The notes under the pieces: generated by a model
What the model was told of the DNA's origin: nothing
Databases searched by the model: none
What the model saw: only the letters and a program-made list of their open reading frames with translations
NCBI RefSeq assembly: GCF_003048595.2
Contig: NZ_CP049270.1
Span: forward strand, 372,001 to 436,000
Source: Campylobacter concisus
Lineage (GTDB): Bacteria; Campylobacterota; Campylobacteria; Campylobacterales; Campylobacteraceae
DNA length: 64,000 nt
Direction of reading: 5' to 3'
Position numbers and translations under genes: made by a program
Shown: positions 20,845-29,419 of the stretch, piece by piece
How the letters are laid out: every line of letters begins with the position of its first letter
Numbering within the stretch: position 1 is the first letter of the stretch

Positions 20845-21785
20845 GAGTGTTTATAGAGCTTCCAACTTGGCTTGGAGATGCTGTGATGGCGAGCGCAGCG
20901 ATAGAAAATTTAAGTAAAAATGCTAAAAATATTGTATTTTTTGGCTCTTATGTGGCCTGTGAGCTTTATAAATCACATCCAAAGTGCGAAAAAGTAGTTA
21001 TTGACAATAGTAAAAAGCAAAGCTCAAGATATTTAAGCCTTATAAAAACAGCTAGAAAGCTTGGAAAATTTGATATTGCTATTAGTTTTAGAAGCTCATT
21101 TGCTAGTAAATTTTTGCTATTTTTTCTAAAAGCAACGCAAAAATTTTGCTTTAAAAAGAGTGGTGAAGGCTTGCATCAGGTGCAAAAATATCTAAAATTT
21201 GTACAGCAAAGCCTAAATTTAAAAGAAATTTCAAACGAACTAAAAATTTACTATGATGCACAAAAAAGCGAGCAAAAGCTCCTCGTGCTAAATCCAGGTG
21301 CTAGCTACGGAAGTGCCAAAAGGTGGTACCCGCACTATTTTGCAGATGTTGCACTTCATTTTAAAGACGAATTTAATGTGAAGATCACTGGCTCAAAAGC
21401 TGAGCTTGAAATTTGTAATGAAATCGAGCAAATACTTACACAAAATGGTGCAAAATGTGAAAATTTAGCTGGAAAAACGAGTATAAAAGAGCTTTGTGAA
21501 CTAATAGGCTCTATAAAAAATGGCATCTTTTTGACAAATGATAGTGGTCCTATGCATATCGCAGCTGCTTATAAAGTGCCACTTGTGGCTCTTTTTGGAC
21601 CGACTAAATTTAAAGAGACTAGCCCATGGCAAGATGAAAGCGCAAAGATAGTGCATTTAAATTTAGAGTGTATGCCATGTATGAAGCGAGTGTGCCCTAT
21701 AAAAACACATGCCTGTATGAAGGAGCTCACGCCAAAAATGGTTATTGCTGAAATAGAGCTATTAAGAAAGAAATTAAATTTTTGA
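20841..21785 (+). CDS. waaF: Lipopolysaccharide heptosyltransferase II
   Basis: A GT9-family enzyme that transfers the second L-glycero-D-manno-heptose to the inner core. The 314 residues start RVFIELPTWLGDAVMA, the WaaF/WaaC donor loop. NPGASYGSAKRWYPHYFADV and LTNDSGPMHIAAA are the diagnostic C-terminal motifs. A four-cysteine tail (ECMPCMKRVCPIKTHAC) is seen near residue 277, as in other GT9 enzymes of this group. The GTG start overlaps the preceding GT4 gene. WaaF rather than WaaC is inferred from the NPGA-RW motif. Confidence 0.9.
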   Translation: MRVFIELPTWLGDAVMASAAIENLSKNAKNIVFFGSYVACELYKSHPKCEKVVIDNSKKQSSRYLSLIKTARKLGKFDIAISFRSSFASKFLLFFLKATQKFCFKKSGEGLHQVQKYLKFVQQSLNLKEISNELKIYYDAQKSEQKLLVLNPGASYGSAKRWYPHYFADVALHFKDEFNVKITGSKAELEICNEIEQILTQNGAKCENLAGKTSIKELCELIGSIKNGIFLTNDSGPMHIAAAYKVPLVALFGPTKFKETSPWQDESAKIVHLNLECMPCMKRVCPIKTHACMKELTPKMVIAEIELLRKKLNF

Positions 21786-21861
21786 AATTCTAAAAATATT
21801 AAACATATACATACAAAATTAAAAATTTTAGTTTTTATTTGACTACATTTTTACTAAATAT

Positions 21862-21890
21862 TTGACATTGGTTATCAATATAGCTATAAT
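21862..21890 (+). promoter_or_regulatory. Consensus sigma-70 promoter with overlapping Fur-like box for exbB-exbD-tonB
   Basis: TTGACA (21862-21867) and TATAAT (21885-21890) are separated by exactly 17 bp, a perfect consensus that is rare in Campylobacter. TGACATTGGTTATCA (21863-21877) overlaps the -35 and matches 11 of 14 specified bases of the 15-bp Fur dyad TGATAATNATTATCA. Iron-bound Fur there would block polymerase, as expected for TonB-system genes. The exbB start is 29 bp after the -10. Confidence 0.75.
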
Positions 21891-21919
21891 CACGCAAAAA
21901 TTTTTACTAAGAAGGTATT

Positions 21920-22348
21920 ATGGAGCTAATTAAACATCACATTGATCATGTAATTATTGCGATTTTAGGCATTATGAGTTTTTTTGTACTTTGGTATACG
22001 ATTGAGCGTATTATTTTTTATTCACGCGTTGATATAAAAGGCTATAAAAGTATCGAATCGCTTGAAGAAGCACTAACCAAAAATTTAACCACACTTTATA
22101 TTATCTACTCAAATGCACCATATATAGGACTTCTTGGTACAGTTGCTGGAATTATGATCACATTTTATGATATGGGTATGGCAGGCGGAATCGATACTAA
22201 AAGCATAATGGTCGGCCTCTCTCTTGCGCTAAAAGCAACTGCTTTTGGACTACTTGTGGCGATACCAACTTTGATGATTTACAATGGTTTTGTCAGAAAA
22301 GTAGATGTAATGCTAAATAGATACAAGGCTGAAAATGCGTCTAAATAA
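21920..22348 (+). CDS. exbB: TonB-system energiser ExbB
   Basis: The 142-residue inner-membrane proton-channel subunit that, with ExbD, powers TonB-dependent import of ferric complexes. An N-terminal helix ([19 protein letters not shown]) is followed by a cytoplasmic segment, the MotA/ExbB helix [20 protein letters not shown], and [20 protein letters not shown]. It is the short Helicobacter/Campylobacter form lacking the long N-terminal part of E. coli ExbB. It is first in the operon and overlaps exbD by 14 bp. The consensus promoter and Fur-like box predict iron-repressed expression. Confidence 0.92.
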   Translation: MELIKHHIDHVIIAILGIMSFFVLWYTIERIIFYSRVDIKGYKSIESLEEALTKNLTTLYIIYSNAPYIGLLGTVAGIMITFYDMGMAGGIDTKSIMVGLSLALKATAFGLLVAIPTLMIYNGFVRKVDVMLNRYKAENASK

Positions 22349-22718
22349 AAAAGATGGGTTAAATATTGTCCCATTTATTGATATTATGCTTGTTTTGCTT
22401 GCTATCGTGCTTAGCATTTCGACTTTTATTGCTCAAGGCAAGATAGCTATTGATCTTCCAAGTGCAAACAGTGCTGAGCAAAGCAAAGAGGACGATAAAA
22501 ATGTAAGCGTAGTAATTGATAAGGATAATAAATTTTTTATAGATGATGTAGAAATTTCTGAGAATGAACTCAAAGATAAGCTAAATGCTGTTGATATAAA
22601 GACATTGATCGAACTAAAAAGCGATAAAAATTCGAAATTTGATAGCTTTGTTAAAGTAATTGATATATTAAAAGAGAAGGGCCACGAAAATTTTGCAATC
22701 CAAACAATCTCTGAATAA
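22335..22718 (+). CDS. exbD: TonB-system energiser ExbD
   Basis: A 127-residue partner of ExbB with one membrane helix and a periplasmic domain. The helix [20 protein letters not shown]-type region (residues about 8-30) carries the essential aspartate in FIDIMLVLL, and the periplasmic part ends [20 protein letters not shown]. The ATG lies inside the end of exbB. The family includes TolR and MotB-like proteins; the operon with TonB assigns it to ExbD. Confidence 0.92.
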   Translation: MRLNKKDGLNIVPFIDIMLVLLAIVLSISTFIAQGKIAIDLPSANSAEQSKEDDKNVSVVIDKDNKFFIDDVEISENELKDKLNAVDIKTLIELKSDKNSKFDSFVKVIDILKEKGHENFAIQTISE

Positions 22719-23469
22719 AATTTCAAATTACAGCGGCTTAGCTGTTTCGCTTGTAGTGCATGGAGCAGCAGTATATTTTTTGCTTTCATATAATTTTGAT
22801 GAGATAAAAATAGGTGAGCAAAAACCGATAAAAATAGCTCTTAATTCATTTACTCCAGTGCCACAAGTCTCAGCACCTCAAATAGCGGAGCAAATGCTTA
22901 TCCCAGAGCCAACTCCACCAGCCCCACCACCACCGCCAGAGCCTCCAAAACCTGAGCCAAAGCCAGAACCAAAACCTGAACCTAAAAAGGTGGAGAAACC
23001 AAAGCGTGAAATAAAAAAGGTAGAGCCTAAAAAAGAGAAAAAAATAGAGCCCAAGCCTGAACCGATAATTGCTCAGCCAGTGCAGCCTATTGTACCGCCA
23101 GCCAGTGTAAATACAAATTTACCAGCCAATAACAAGTCTATCGCTGCAGCTCCAGCTCAAAATATAACACCTGAGCTAAATTTATCAAATTCACAAGGTG
23201 ATGAAGATTTTACGAAGGTTATAATCGCAGTTAAGAGACATAAAAGTTACCCAAATAATGCTAGACGTATGAAGCATCAAGGTGTTGTAGAAGTTAGGTT
23301 TTTACTCAAGCAAGACGGCAGCATAGATGAACTTAAAGTTAGTAAAAGCTCTGGTTTTGAGTCGCTTGATAATGGTGCTTTAGAAAATATTCAAAGAGCA
23401 AGTTCTGAGTTTCCAAAGCCTAAACAAGATCGTTATCTGCGCTTTCCTATTTCATATACACTAAAATAA
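22693..23469 (+). CDS. tonB: TonB
   Basis: The periplasm-spanning energy transducer, 258 residues. A single N-terminal helix (LAVSLVVHGAAVYFLLSY) carries the conserved Ser/His face. A proline-glutamate-lysine rod of PEP/KPEP repeats spans about residues 73-140, and the C-terminal domain (about 180-258) has YPNNARRMKHQGVVEVRF and ends RYLRFPISYTLK. The start is TTG and overlaps exbD by 26 bp. The rod length should let it cross the periplasm. A hairpin at the stop codon ends the operon. Confidence 0.93.
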   Translation: MQSKQSLNKISNYSGLAVSLVVHGAAVYFLLSYNFDEIKIGEQKPIKIALNSFTPVPQVSAPQIAEQMLIPEPTPPAPPPPPEPPKPEPKPEPKPEPKKVEKPKREIKKVEPKKEKKIEPKPEPIIAQPVQPIVPPASVNTNLPANNKSIAAAPAQNITPELNLSNSQGDEDFTKVIIAVKRHKSYPNNARRMKHQGVVEVRFLLKQDGSIDELKVSKSSGFESLDNGALENIQRASSEFPKPKQDRYLRFPISYTLK

Positions 23470-23497
23470 ATTACAAGCTTATTTAAGCTCGTAATTT
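23468..23497 (+). terminator. Hairpin terminator after tonB
   Basis: AAATTAC (23468-23474) and AGCTT (23476-23480) pair with AAGCT (23485-23489) and GTAATTT (23491-23497), with one A-C mismatch and a four-base loop. ATTATTT follows. The stem begins inside the tonB stop codon. Confidence 0.65.
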
Positions 23498-23606
23498 ATT
23501 ATTTGCTTTGTAGAATTTCTTTTGTATTTCAAGTCAAAATAGAAAAACATAACTTATTTTATTTAAAAAAGTGTGTATTTTAAACTTGCTTTAAATATTA
23601 AGCATG

Positions 23607-23612
23607 TATAAT
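23607..23612 (+). promoter_or_regulatory. -10 element for tRNA-Phe
   Basis: TATAAT preceded by TG (an extended -10) lies 19 bp before the tRNA. TTGCTT at 23586-23591 is a possible -35 with short 15-bp spacing. Confidence 0.55.
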
Positions 23613-23631
23613 CTGACTTTCTTTAACGGGT

Positions 23632-23707
23632 GGTTGGATAGCTCAGTCGGTAGAGCAGCAGACTGAAAATCTGCGTGTCGGCAGTTCGATTCTGCCTCTA
23701 ACCACCA
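23632..23707 (+). tRNA. tRNA-Phe (anticodon GAA)
   Basis: A 76-base cloverleaf with the 3' CCA encoded. The acceptor stem GGTTGGA pairs with TCTAACC (one G-T), discriminator A is at 23704 and CCA at 23705-23707. The D-arm is GCTCAGTCGGTAGAGC, the anticodon stem-loop reads GCAGACTGAAAATCTGC with GAA, and the T-arm is GGCAGTTCGATTCTGCC. It stands alone between tonB and the Dcu transporter. Confidence 0.97.
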
Positions 23708-24039
23708 TTAACCTTTCCTTAAATATTAATCCCTTTCTCTTAGTTCTATTAAATTTCGTATTTACAAGACTTCTAGGTTATTTATAAAATTTAAATAAAT
23801 TTTTGTTATTAATAAATTTAAAATATAACAATGCTATTTTTGTCTTATACATTCTAGGATTAATAAAATCTGCAAGGTCAAATAAATTTTTGCAAAAGAC
23901 AATCTTATAAAAATTTACCCTAAATAAGCTTTTTAATCAAAATGTTATATTTGTATCAAATCATCCTTAAAATATAAGTTTAATCTAAATCCATAAGAGA
24001 TATAATCTTGATTAAATTTATATTAACTTAGGAGGTTTC
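23708..24039. other. 332-bp AT-rich intergenic region
   Basis: I see no coding frame or second RNA gene. Near 23785-23830 there are overlapping AT-rich direct repeats around AATAAATTT. The right end holds the transporter's -10 and a strong ribosome site. The length suggests regulatory binding upstream of the transporter gene, but I recognise no specific operator. Confidence 0.6.
24001..24037 (+). promoter_or_regulatory. Promoter -10 and strong ribosome binding site of the Dcu transporter gene
   Basis: TATAAT at 24001-24006 is followed 23 bp later by TAGGAGGTT (24029-24037), close to a perfect anti-16S sequence. This is the strongest Shine-Dalgarno noticed in the window and suggests high expression. 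Confidence 0.6.
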
Positions 24040-25707
24040 ATGGATTTTCTCATGAATTTAAGTGAAGGCATGCAGTTTGCTATCCAGCTTCTCATCGTCC
24101 TTATCTGTTTGTTCTACGGAGCTAAAAAAGGCGGTATCGCACTTGGTATGCTAGGTGGTATCGGTCTTATAGTCCTCGTTTTTGGATTTAATATCGAGCC
24201 TGGTAAGCCAGCAATTGATGTTATGCTAACTATCCTCGCTGTTGTTGTGGCAAGTGCTACGCTTCAAGCCAGTGGTGGTCTTGATGTTATGCTTCAAATA
24301 GCAGAAACCATACTTAGAAAAAATCCAAAATATGTAAGTATCTTGGCTCCTTTTGTAACATGTACACTTACTATTTTATGCGGTACTGGACACGTTGTTT
24401 ATACCGTGCTTCCTATCGTTTATGATATCGCTATCAAAAATGGCATCCGCCCAGAGCGACCAATGGCAGCAAGCTCGATAGCCTCACAAATGGGCATCAT
24501 CGCTAGCCCAGTTTCAGTTGCTGTTGTAACTCTTACAAGCTTTCTTATTAATGCTAAAACTCACTTAGCTGGCTTTGATGGATATTTAGATCTTTTAAAG
24601 ATTACTATCCCTTCGACATTTTGCGGTGTTTTGGCGGTAGGAATTTTTAGCTGGTTTAGAGGTAAAGATCTTGATAAAGATGAAGTATTTCAAACAAAGC
24701 TTCAAGATCCTGAGTTTAAAAAATATGTTTATGGCGATAGTGCGACACTTTTGGGCAAAAAGCTTCCTGGGTATCAATGGGCTGCAATGTGGATATTTTT
24801 AGGCTCTATTCTTGTAGTTGCGCTTCTTGGATATTTTAAAGATCTTCGTCCAAGCTGGACTACTTACAAAGACGCAACGGTCGTTCAAGTAATAGCTAAC
24901 CTTCCAACTGAACAAAAAGTTTTAAAAACCTTAAAAATAAAAGACGCTAGCATCCAAACAGAGGCGGCTGAGCTAAAAGTAGCAAACGATAAGCTAAATG
25001 CCAATCAAAAAGCTCAATCAGTCAAAATCATCGGCAAAGATGCAAATCAAACTCTTACTCGCACAGCTGATGGTGCAGTAACATATATAAATGAAAAAGG
25101 CGCAAAAGAAGAATTCCAAGGTGCTTACATTAATATAAGCAACAAACAAGCATCTTCAAAAAGCCTAAGCATGGTTCATGTTATCCAAATTTTCATGCTT
25201 TTAACAGGCGCTATCATTTTAATCTTTACACCAACAGATGCTAGCAAGATCGGTAAAAACGAGATATTTAGATCAGGCATGATCGCTCTTGTTGCAGTAT
25301 TTGGTATCTCTTGGATGGCTGAGACTATGTTTGCAGTGCATACTCCGATGATGAAAGAGGCGCTAGGAAGCATCGTAAAAGAGCACCCTTGGACTTATGC
25401 GGTTATGCTCTTGATTATCTCAAAATTTGTAAATTCTCAAGCTGCAGCCTTGGTTGCTTTTGTGCCATTAGCATTAAATATCGATGTTAATCCTGCTATC
25501 ATTCTAGCTTTTGCGCCAGCTTGCTACGGATACTACATCCTACCAACATATCCAAGCGACCTTGCAGCTATTCAGTTTGATAGAAGTGGTACGACACATA
25601 TTGGTAAATTTGTTATCAATCACAGCTTTATCATTCCGGGTCTTATTGGTGTTATATCCTCTTGTATATTTGGCTATATTTTTGCAACTGCTTTTGGATA
25701 TCTATAA
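24040..25707 (+). CDS. Anaerobic C4-dicarboxylate carrier, DcuA/DcuB family, with a long insert
   Basis: Exchanges fumarate, aspartate or malate for succinate across the inner membrane in fumarate respiration or aspartate catabolism. Family motifs are [55 protein letters not shown] and [20 protein letters not shown]. The 555-residue length exceeds the usual 430-460. The excess is a polar segment of roughly 110 residues (about 267-375) between helices, rich in Lys, Ala, Asn and Thr. I cannot decide between DcuA and DcuB. No partner gene adjoins; a hairpin after the stop separates it from convergent flhB. Confidence 0.9.
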   Translation: MDFLMNLSEGMQFAIQLLIVLICLFYGAKKGGIALGMLGGIGLIVLVFGFNIEPGKPAIDVMLTILAVVVASATLQASGGLDVMLQIAETILRKNPKYVSILAPFVTCTLTILCGTGHVVYTVLPIVYDIAIKNGIRPERPMAASSIASQMGIIASPVSVAVVTLTSFLINAKTHLAGFDGYLDLLKITIPSTFCGVLAVGIFSWFRGKDLDKDEVFQTKLQDPEFKKYVYGDSATLLGKKLPGYQWAAMWIFLGSILVVALLGYFKDLRPSWTTYKDATVVQVIANLPTEQKVLKTLKIKDASIQTEAAELKVANDKLNANQKAQSVKIIGKDANQTLTRTADGAVTYINEKGAKEEFQGAYINISNKQASSKSLSMVHVIQIFMLLTGAIILIFTPTDASKIGKNEIFRSGMIALVAVFGISWMAETMFAVHTPMMKEALGSIVKEHPWTYAVMLLIISKFVNSQAAALVAFVPLALNIDVNPAIILAFAPACYGYYILPTYPSDLAAIQFDRSGTTHIGKFVINHSFIIPGLIGVISSCIFGYIFATAFGYL

Positions 25708-25709
25708 TA

Positions 25710-25760
25710 GATAAATTCTCTTGCTGCTAGTAATTTCTAGTGGCAAGAGTAGAATTTATC
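25710..25760. terminator. Bidirectional hairpin between the Dcu gene and flhB
   Basis: GATAAATT (25710-25717) pairs with AATTTATC (25753-25760), and CTCTTGC (25718-25724) with GCAAGAG (25743-25749), separated by a three-base bulge and a CTAG/CTAG apical helix. It lies between two converging genes and includes part of the flhB stop codon, so it probably terminates both. Confidence 0.6.
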
Positions 25761-26832
25761 AAAGCTTATCTTTAAATTTTTGTTTATTGCTCATATAAAC
25801 GAAGCTTAGCACTTCGGCCACGGCCCTAAAAAGATGTGCTGGTATCGTATCATCGACTTCACAAATTTTATAAAGCTCTCTTGCGAGTGGTGGGTTTTCA
25901 TAAATTTGCACACCATTTTCAACGGCTATTTTTTTGATTTGCAGTGCTAAAAAATCAACACCTTTGGCAAGTATTATCGGCGCCTCGTCGCGACTTTTAT
26001 CATATCTTATCGCCACGGCGTAGTGAGTAGGGTTTGTGATGACTACGTCAGCTTGTGGGATATTTTGCATCATTCGACGCTTGGCTGCACGCATTTGCGC
26101 TTGACGAATTCTGCCTTTTACCTGAGGATCTCCTTCCATTTGCTTATACTCATCTTTTATCTCTTGCTTGCTCATACGAAGGTCTTTAAAGTATTGAAAA
26201 CGCACGATGAGAAGGTCGATAAGTCCGATCACAAAAAGAATAAAAAGCATGACACTAACAAGAATGATGAGCTTTTCTTTTAGCCAAGCAAGCTGATCAA
26301 ACATAGAAAAAAAGAGCGTGTGCGGTAGCTCCTTTATAAACTGCAAGAAAAAATAAAATCCAACACCAAAGACGATACTAACTTTTAGTACGATTTTAAT
26401 GCTGTCTATCACTTTTTTCATCGAGAATAAATTTTTTAGCCCTTTTAGCGGGTTTATCTTGCCAAAATTTGGCATTATAGGTTTTGTGGTAAAGATAAAT
26501 CCAAACTGCATTACATTTGCGATGACACCAGCGATCGCCACACAGATACAAACTGGAAGTATCATAAGAAGTGACCTTGCAAAGGTATTTACAACGATCA
26601 TTTTTACAGTTGGTAAGGTAAGTGGCTGACCGATAAATTTTGAATAGTATATATAAAGTGAGATGATCTGTTCTTTCATAAAATTTAGCATCGCAAGTAG
26701 TACGCCAATAGCGATGACAAGGGTCACGAACCCAGCTAGGTCCTGACTTTTGGGTACGTTACCATCCTTTTTTGCATCTTCTATCTTTTTGGGGGTCGCT
26801 TCTTCGGTTTTTTCCTGATCTTCGCCTGCCAT
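25759..26832 (-). CDS. flhB: Flagellar export apparatus protein FlhB
   Basis: A 357-residue switch protein of the flagellar type III export gate. After a charged N-terminus (EKTEEATPKKIEDAKKDGNV) there are four membrane helices, then a cytoplasmic domain with the autocleavage motif NPTHYAVAIRY. Cleavage between Asn and Pro changes export from rod/hook to filament substrates. I chose ATG 26832 because AGGAT precedes it and the homologues begin MAGEDQEKTEE; an in-frame ATG 14 codons upstream is less likely. In Campylobacter FlhB also links export to RpoN-dependent flagellar gene expression. No other flagellar gene is adjacent. Confidence 0.95.
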   Translation of the reverse strand: MAGEDQEKTEEATPKKIEDAKKDGNVPKSQDLAGFVTLVIAIGVLLAMLNFMKEQIISLYIYYSKFIGQPLTLPTVKMIVVNTFARSLLMILPVCICVAIAGVIANVMQFGFIFTTKPIMPNFGKINPLKGLKNLFSMKKVIDSIKIVLKVSIVFGVGFYFFLQFIKELPHTLFFSMFDQLAWLKEKLIILVSVMLFILFVIGLIDLLIVRFQYFKDLRMSKQEIKDEYKQMEGDPQVKGRIRQAQMRAAKRRMMQNIPQADVVITNPTHYAVAIRYDKSRDEAPIILAKGVDFLALQIKKIAVENGVQIYENPPLARELYKICEVDDTIPAHLFRAVAEVLSFVYMSNKQKFKDKL

Positions 26833-26980
26833 CTTTATCCTAAGCTTGCTTAAATTTGGGGCGATTATAGCCAAAATGCGGTTAAACTATCCGCTAAAAC
26901 CACCTTTTGCATATAAAAAGAGCTAAGCTATCTTAGTCATTTTTAGCTAAAATCAACAAAAACAAGGGGTAAACAAGATA

Positions 26981-27399
26981 TTGTCTTTAGAGTCAAAAAA
27001 GTACAAAAATTTTAGGTAAGTATGCAAAGATTTATGCTGAGCTAAATGGGAGAAAATCAAGTGATTACGACTATTTGTTTGAAAAGTGCCTAGAAGATGG
27101 CGATGTTGAGGTGTTGAATAATCTCCTCTTTTAGTATGCAAAGCTAAATTTACTCCCCAGGCTGCAACGGCGGATATAACCAGTGTGGGAGGCTCTTTCA
27201 AGAAGAAATTCCTAGGCCAAAACTCTATTTTGTTTTGCCACCTGAGTTTGAACTGATAAATATGATCTTAAATGCGCCAGTAGCTAAAACTCTGATACAT
27301 CAGCCTTATTTACCAAATGACAAAACCTTTTTTCTGGATCATAGCTCTATGATAAGAAATTTAGCCGATGAGATCATAAAATCAGGGGCATTAAAGTAG
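26981..27399 (+). pseudogene. Decayed gene of unknown family
   Basis: Between flhB and rplU a protein-like sequence is broken by at least two frame changes and a stop. It starts LSLESKKYKN from TTG 26981, shifts near 27010 to KILGKYAKIYAELNGRKSSD, meets TAG near 27138, and near 27160 shifts to PGCNGGYNQCGRLFQEEIPR, which continues to LADEIIKSGALK before TAG 27397-27399. The long protein-like stretch after the stop argues for a real former gene of about 140 codons. I do not recognise the family. The rest of the 670-bp gap is featureless apart from the rplU leader. Confidence 0.6.
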
Positions 27400-27506
27400 A
27401 ATTTATAAACTTTTGGCTAACATTCACACCTTACAACCAATAAAGCTCCATAAATCTTTTGCAAAAAAGTGCTTTTTGGTCTTACCAAATTTTAGAAAGG
27501 TAGAGT

Positions 27507-27821
27507 ATGTCAAAATACGCTATATTTAAGCATGGTGGTAAGCAATATCGTGTTAGCGAGGGCGAGTACCTTAAGCTAGATCACTTTAGTGCTGAAGCTA
27601 AATCAACCGTTGAGATTACAGAAGTTTTGGCTGTAAATGACGGCGAAGTAAAGGTAGGTGCGCCATTTGTGAAGGGTGCAAAAGTTGTTCTTGAGGTCAT
27701 TAATGAAGGCAAAGACAAAAAAGTAGTTATCTACAAAAAACGCAGACGTAAAGACTCAAAACTAAAACGCGGCTTTAGAAGACAATTTACACGTGTAAAA
27801 GTCGTAAGTATCGCAGCTTAA
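27507..27821 (+). CDS. rplU: 50S ribosomal protein L21
   Basis: A 104-residue 23S-rRNA-binding protein of the large subunit. It starts [20 protein letters not shown], the L21 signature, and has the basic segment [20 protein letters not shown] typical of the C-terminal half. It starts at ATG after AAAGG, followed 11 bp later by rpmA, as in most bacteria. The roughly 100-bp leader begins just after the pseudogene. Confidence 0.98.
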   Translation: MSKYAIFKHGGKQYRVSEGEYLKLDHFSAEAKSTVEITEVLAVNDGEVKVGAPFVKGAKVVLEVINEGKDKKVVIYKKRRRKDSKLKRGFRRQFTRVKVVSIAA

Positions 27822-27832
27822 GGAGATAAGAT

Positions 27833-28090
27833 ATGGCACACAAAAAAGGTCAAGGTTCAACCCAAAATAACCGTGATAGTATCGGACGCCGATTAGGTGT
27901 TAAGAAATTTGGTGGCGAGTTCGTTCGTGCTGGAAATATAATCATCCGCCAAAGAGGAACAGCAACTCACGCTGGAAATAACGTAGGTCTTGGCAAAGAT
28001 CACACTATTTTTGCATTAGTCGATGGCTTTGTAAAATTTGAAAGACTTGATAAAAACAGAAAAAAAGTATCTGTTTATCCAGCTGCATAA
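27833..28090 (+). CDS. rpmA: 50S ribosomal protein L27
   Basis: 85 residues beginning [20 protein letters not shown], whose N-terminus reaches the peptidyl-transferase centre. The motif [17 protein letters not shown] is diagnostic. The mature N-terminus AHKKG needs no extra cleavage, unlike the extended L27 of Firmicutes. A strong terminator follows, so rplU-rpmA is its own unit. Confidence 0.98.
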   Translation: MAHKKGQGSTQNNRDSIGRRLGVKKFGGEFVRAGNIIIRQRGTATHAGNNVGLGKDHTIFALVDGFVKFERLDKNRKKVSVYPAA

Positions 28091-28094
28091 TCTC

Positions 28095-28119
28095 AGGGGC
28101 AATCGCCCCTTTCTTTCTT
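28095..28119 (+). terminator. Intrinsic terminator after rpmA
   Basis: AGGGGC (28095-28100), loop AATC and GCCCCT (28105-28110) form a perfect six-bp GC-rich stem followed by TTCTTTCTT. It lies 4 bp after the rpmA stop. Confidence 0.9.
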
Positions 28120-28283
28120 GAAATTATTCAAAAATCAAAATTTTTATTTAGTGTTTAGAATTTTTCAAATAGCTATTTGGGAGAAATTTTAAATCAACCA
28201 TAGCTTTATATTTTAGGCTTTATACTGATTGTCTTTGCTTTATTCTAGACAAGATATCACGATTTAATTTCAGTAAAGTTGGA

Positions 28284-28289
28284 TATAAT
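28284..28289 (+). promoter_or_regulatory. -10 element for obgE
   Basis: TATAAT preceded by GGA lies 26 bp before the obgE start and after the rpmA terminator, so obgE probably begins a new transcript. The 224-bp gap has no other recognised feature. Confidence 0.55.
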
Positions 28290-28314
28290 CCAAATAAAAA
28301 ATTTAAGGTAAAAA

Positions 28315-29373
28315 ATGTTTATAGATAGTGCAAGATTGACTCTAAGTTCGGGGCATGGTGGAGCTGGAGCTGTGAGTTTTCGCCGTGAAAAACACGTCAT
28401 TTTAGGCGGTCCTGATGGCGGAGATGGCGGAGATGGCGGAGACGTTTATTTTGTTTGTGACAACAATACCCATACTTTAGCAAATTATAAGGGTAAAAGA
28501 GCCATGAAAGCTGGCAATGGTGAAGCTGGCATGGGCAAGCGAATGACTGGCAAAAAGGGCGAAAATTTAGAACTCATAGTCCCTCCTGGCACAGCTGTTT
28601 ATGATGCACAGACAAATGAACTACTCTGTGATATAGTTAGCGAGGGTCAAAAGACGCTATTTTTAAAGGGCGGTAAAGGCGGACTCGGAAATTTTCACTT
28701 TAAAAGCTCTATCAACCAAGCTCCAGAATACGCACAAAAAGGTATGCCTGAAGAGAGCATTGAAGTAAGGCTCGAGTTAAAGCTCATTGCTGATGTTGGT
28801 TTGGTGGGCTTTCCAAATGTTGGTAAATCAACTCTTATTTCAACAGTATCAAATGCCAAACCACAGATCGCAAACTACGAATTTACAACGCTTACGCCAA
28901 AGCTTGGCCTTGTTGAGGTCGATGAGTTTAGTGGCTTTGTCATGGCTGACATCCCTGGTATCATCGAGGGGGCGAGCGATGGACGTGGCTTGGGCGTTAA
29001 ATTTCTAAAGCACATCGAGAGAAATAAAATTTTGCTTTTCATGATAGATAGTGCGAATTATAGAAGCATGAGCGAGCAGTTTAGCGTGCTAAAAGAGGAG
29101 GTTGCTAAATTTTCAAGCGTACTTGCTAGCAGGGACTATGCGATCGCTATCACCAGAGTCGATGCGGCAGAAAATTTAGATGAAAACATAAAAGAATTTA
29201 TGAAATTTTTAAAGCTAAAGCCAGAGCAAAACGGTAAATTTATCTACAAACAAGATTTACTCAGCTTTGATCATTCAAAACCATATTTTATTTTGCCGAT
29301 CTCGTCAGCGACAAACGAGAACATCGACGAGCTTAAATTTGCACTGCTTGAGCTACTTAAAAATGAGCTTTGA
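28315..29373 (+). CDS. obgE: GTPase Obg
   Basis: A 352-residue essential GTPase involved in 50S assembly and the stringent response. The glycine-rich Obg domain (residues 1-157) shows [16 protein letters not shown]. The G domain has G1 [10 protein letters not shown]3 [16 protein letters not shown] and a G4-type TRVD. No C-terminal OCT domain is evident; the protein ends soon after [15 protein letters not shown] (G5-type). ATG follows AAGG. Downstream genes are co-directional. Confidence 0.97.
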   Translation: MFIDSARLTLSSGHGGAGAVSFRREKHVILGGPDGGDGGDGGDVYFVCDNNTHTLANYKGKRAMKAGNGEAGMGKRMTGKKGENLELIVPPGTAVYDAQTNELLCDIVSEGQKTLFLKGGKGGLGNFHFKSSINQAPEYAQKGMPEESIEVRLELKLIADVGLVGFPNVGKSTLISTVSNAKPQIANYEFTTLTPKLGLVEVDEFSGFVMADIPGIIEGASDGRGLGVKFLKHIERNKILLFMIDSANYRSMSEQFSVLKEEVAKFSSVLASRDYAIAITRVDAAENLDENIKEFMKFLKLKPEQNGKFIYKQDLLSFDHSKPYFILPISSATNENIDELKFALLELLKNEL

Positions 29374-29419
29374 GTTGCGACTTTTTAGCGCTTTGAACAT
29401 AGAAATTTAAGAACATAAA

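Noticed and set aside
23760-23840. CRISPR-like or iteron repeats upstream of the Dcu gene
   Set aside because: The repeats are short AT-rich words without regular spacing.
27400-27506. Structured L21 autoregulatory leader before rplU
   Set aside because: A weak A/T hairpin near 27460-27480 has too little stem support to call.
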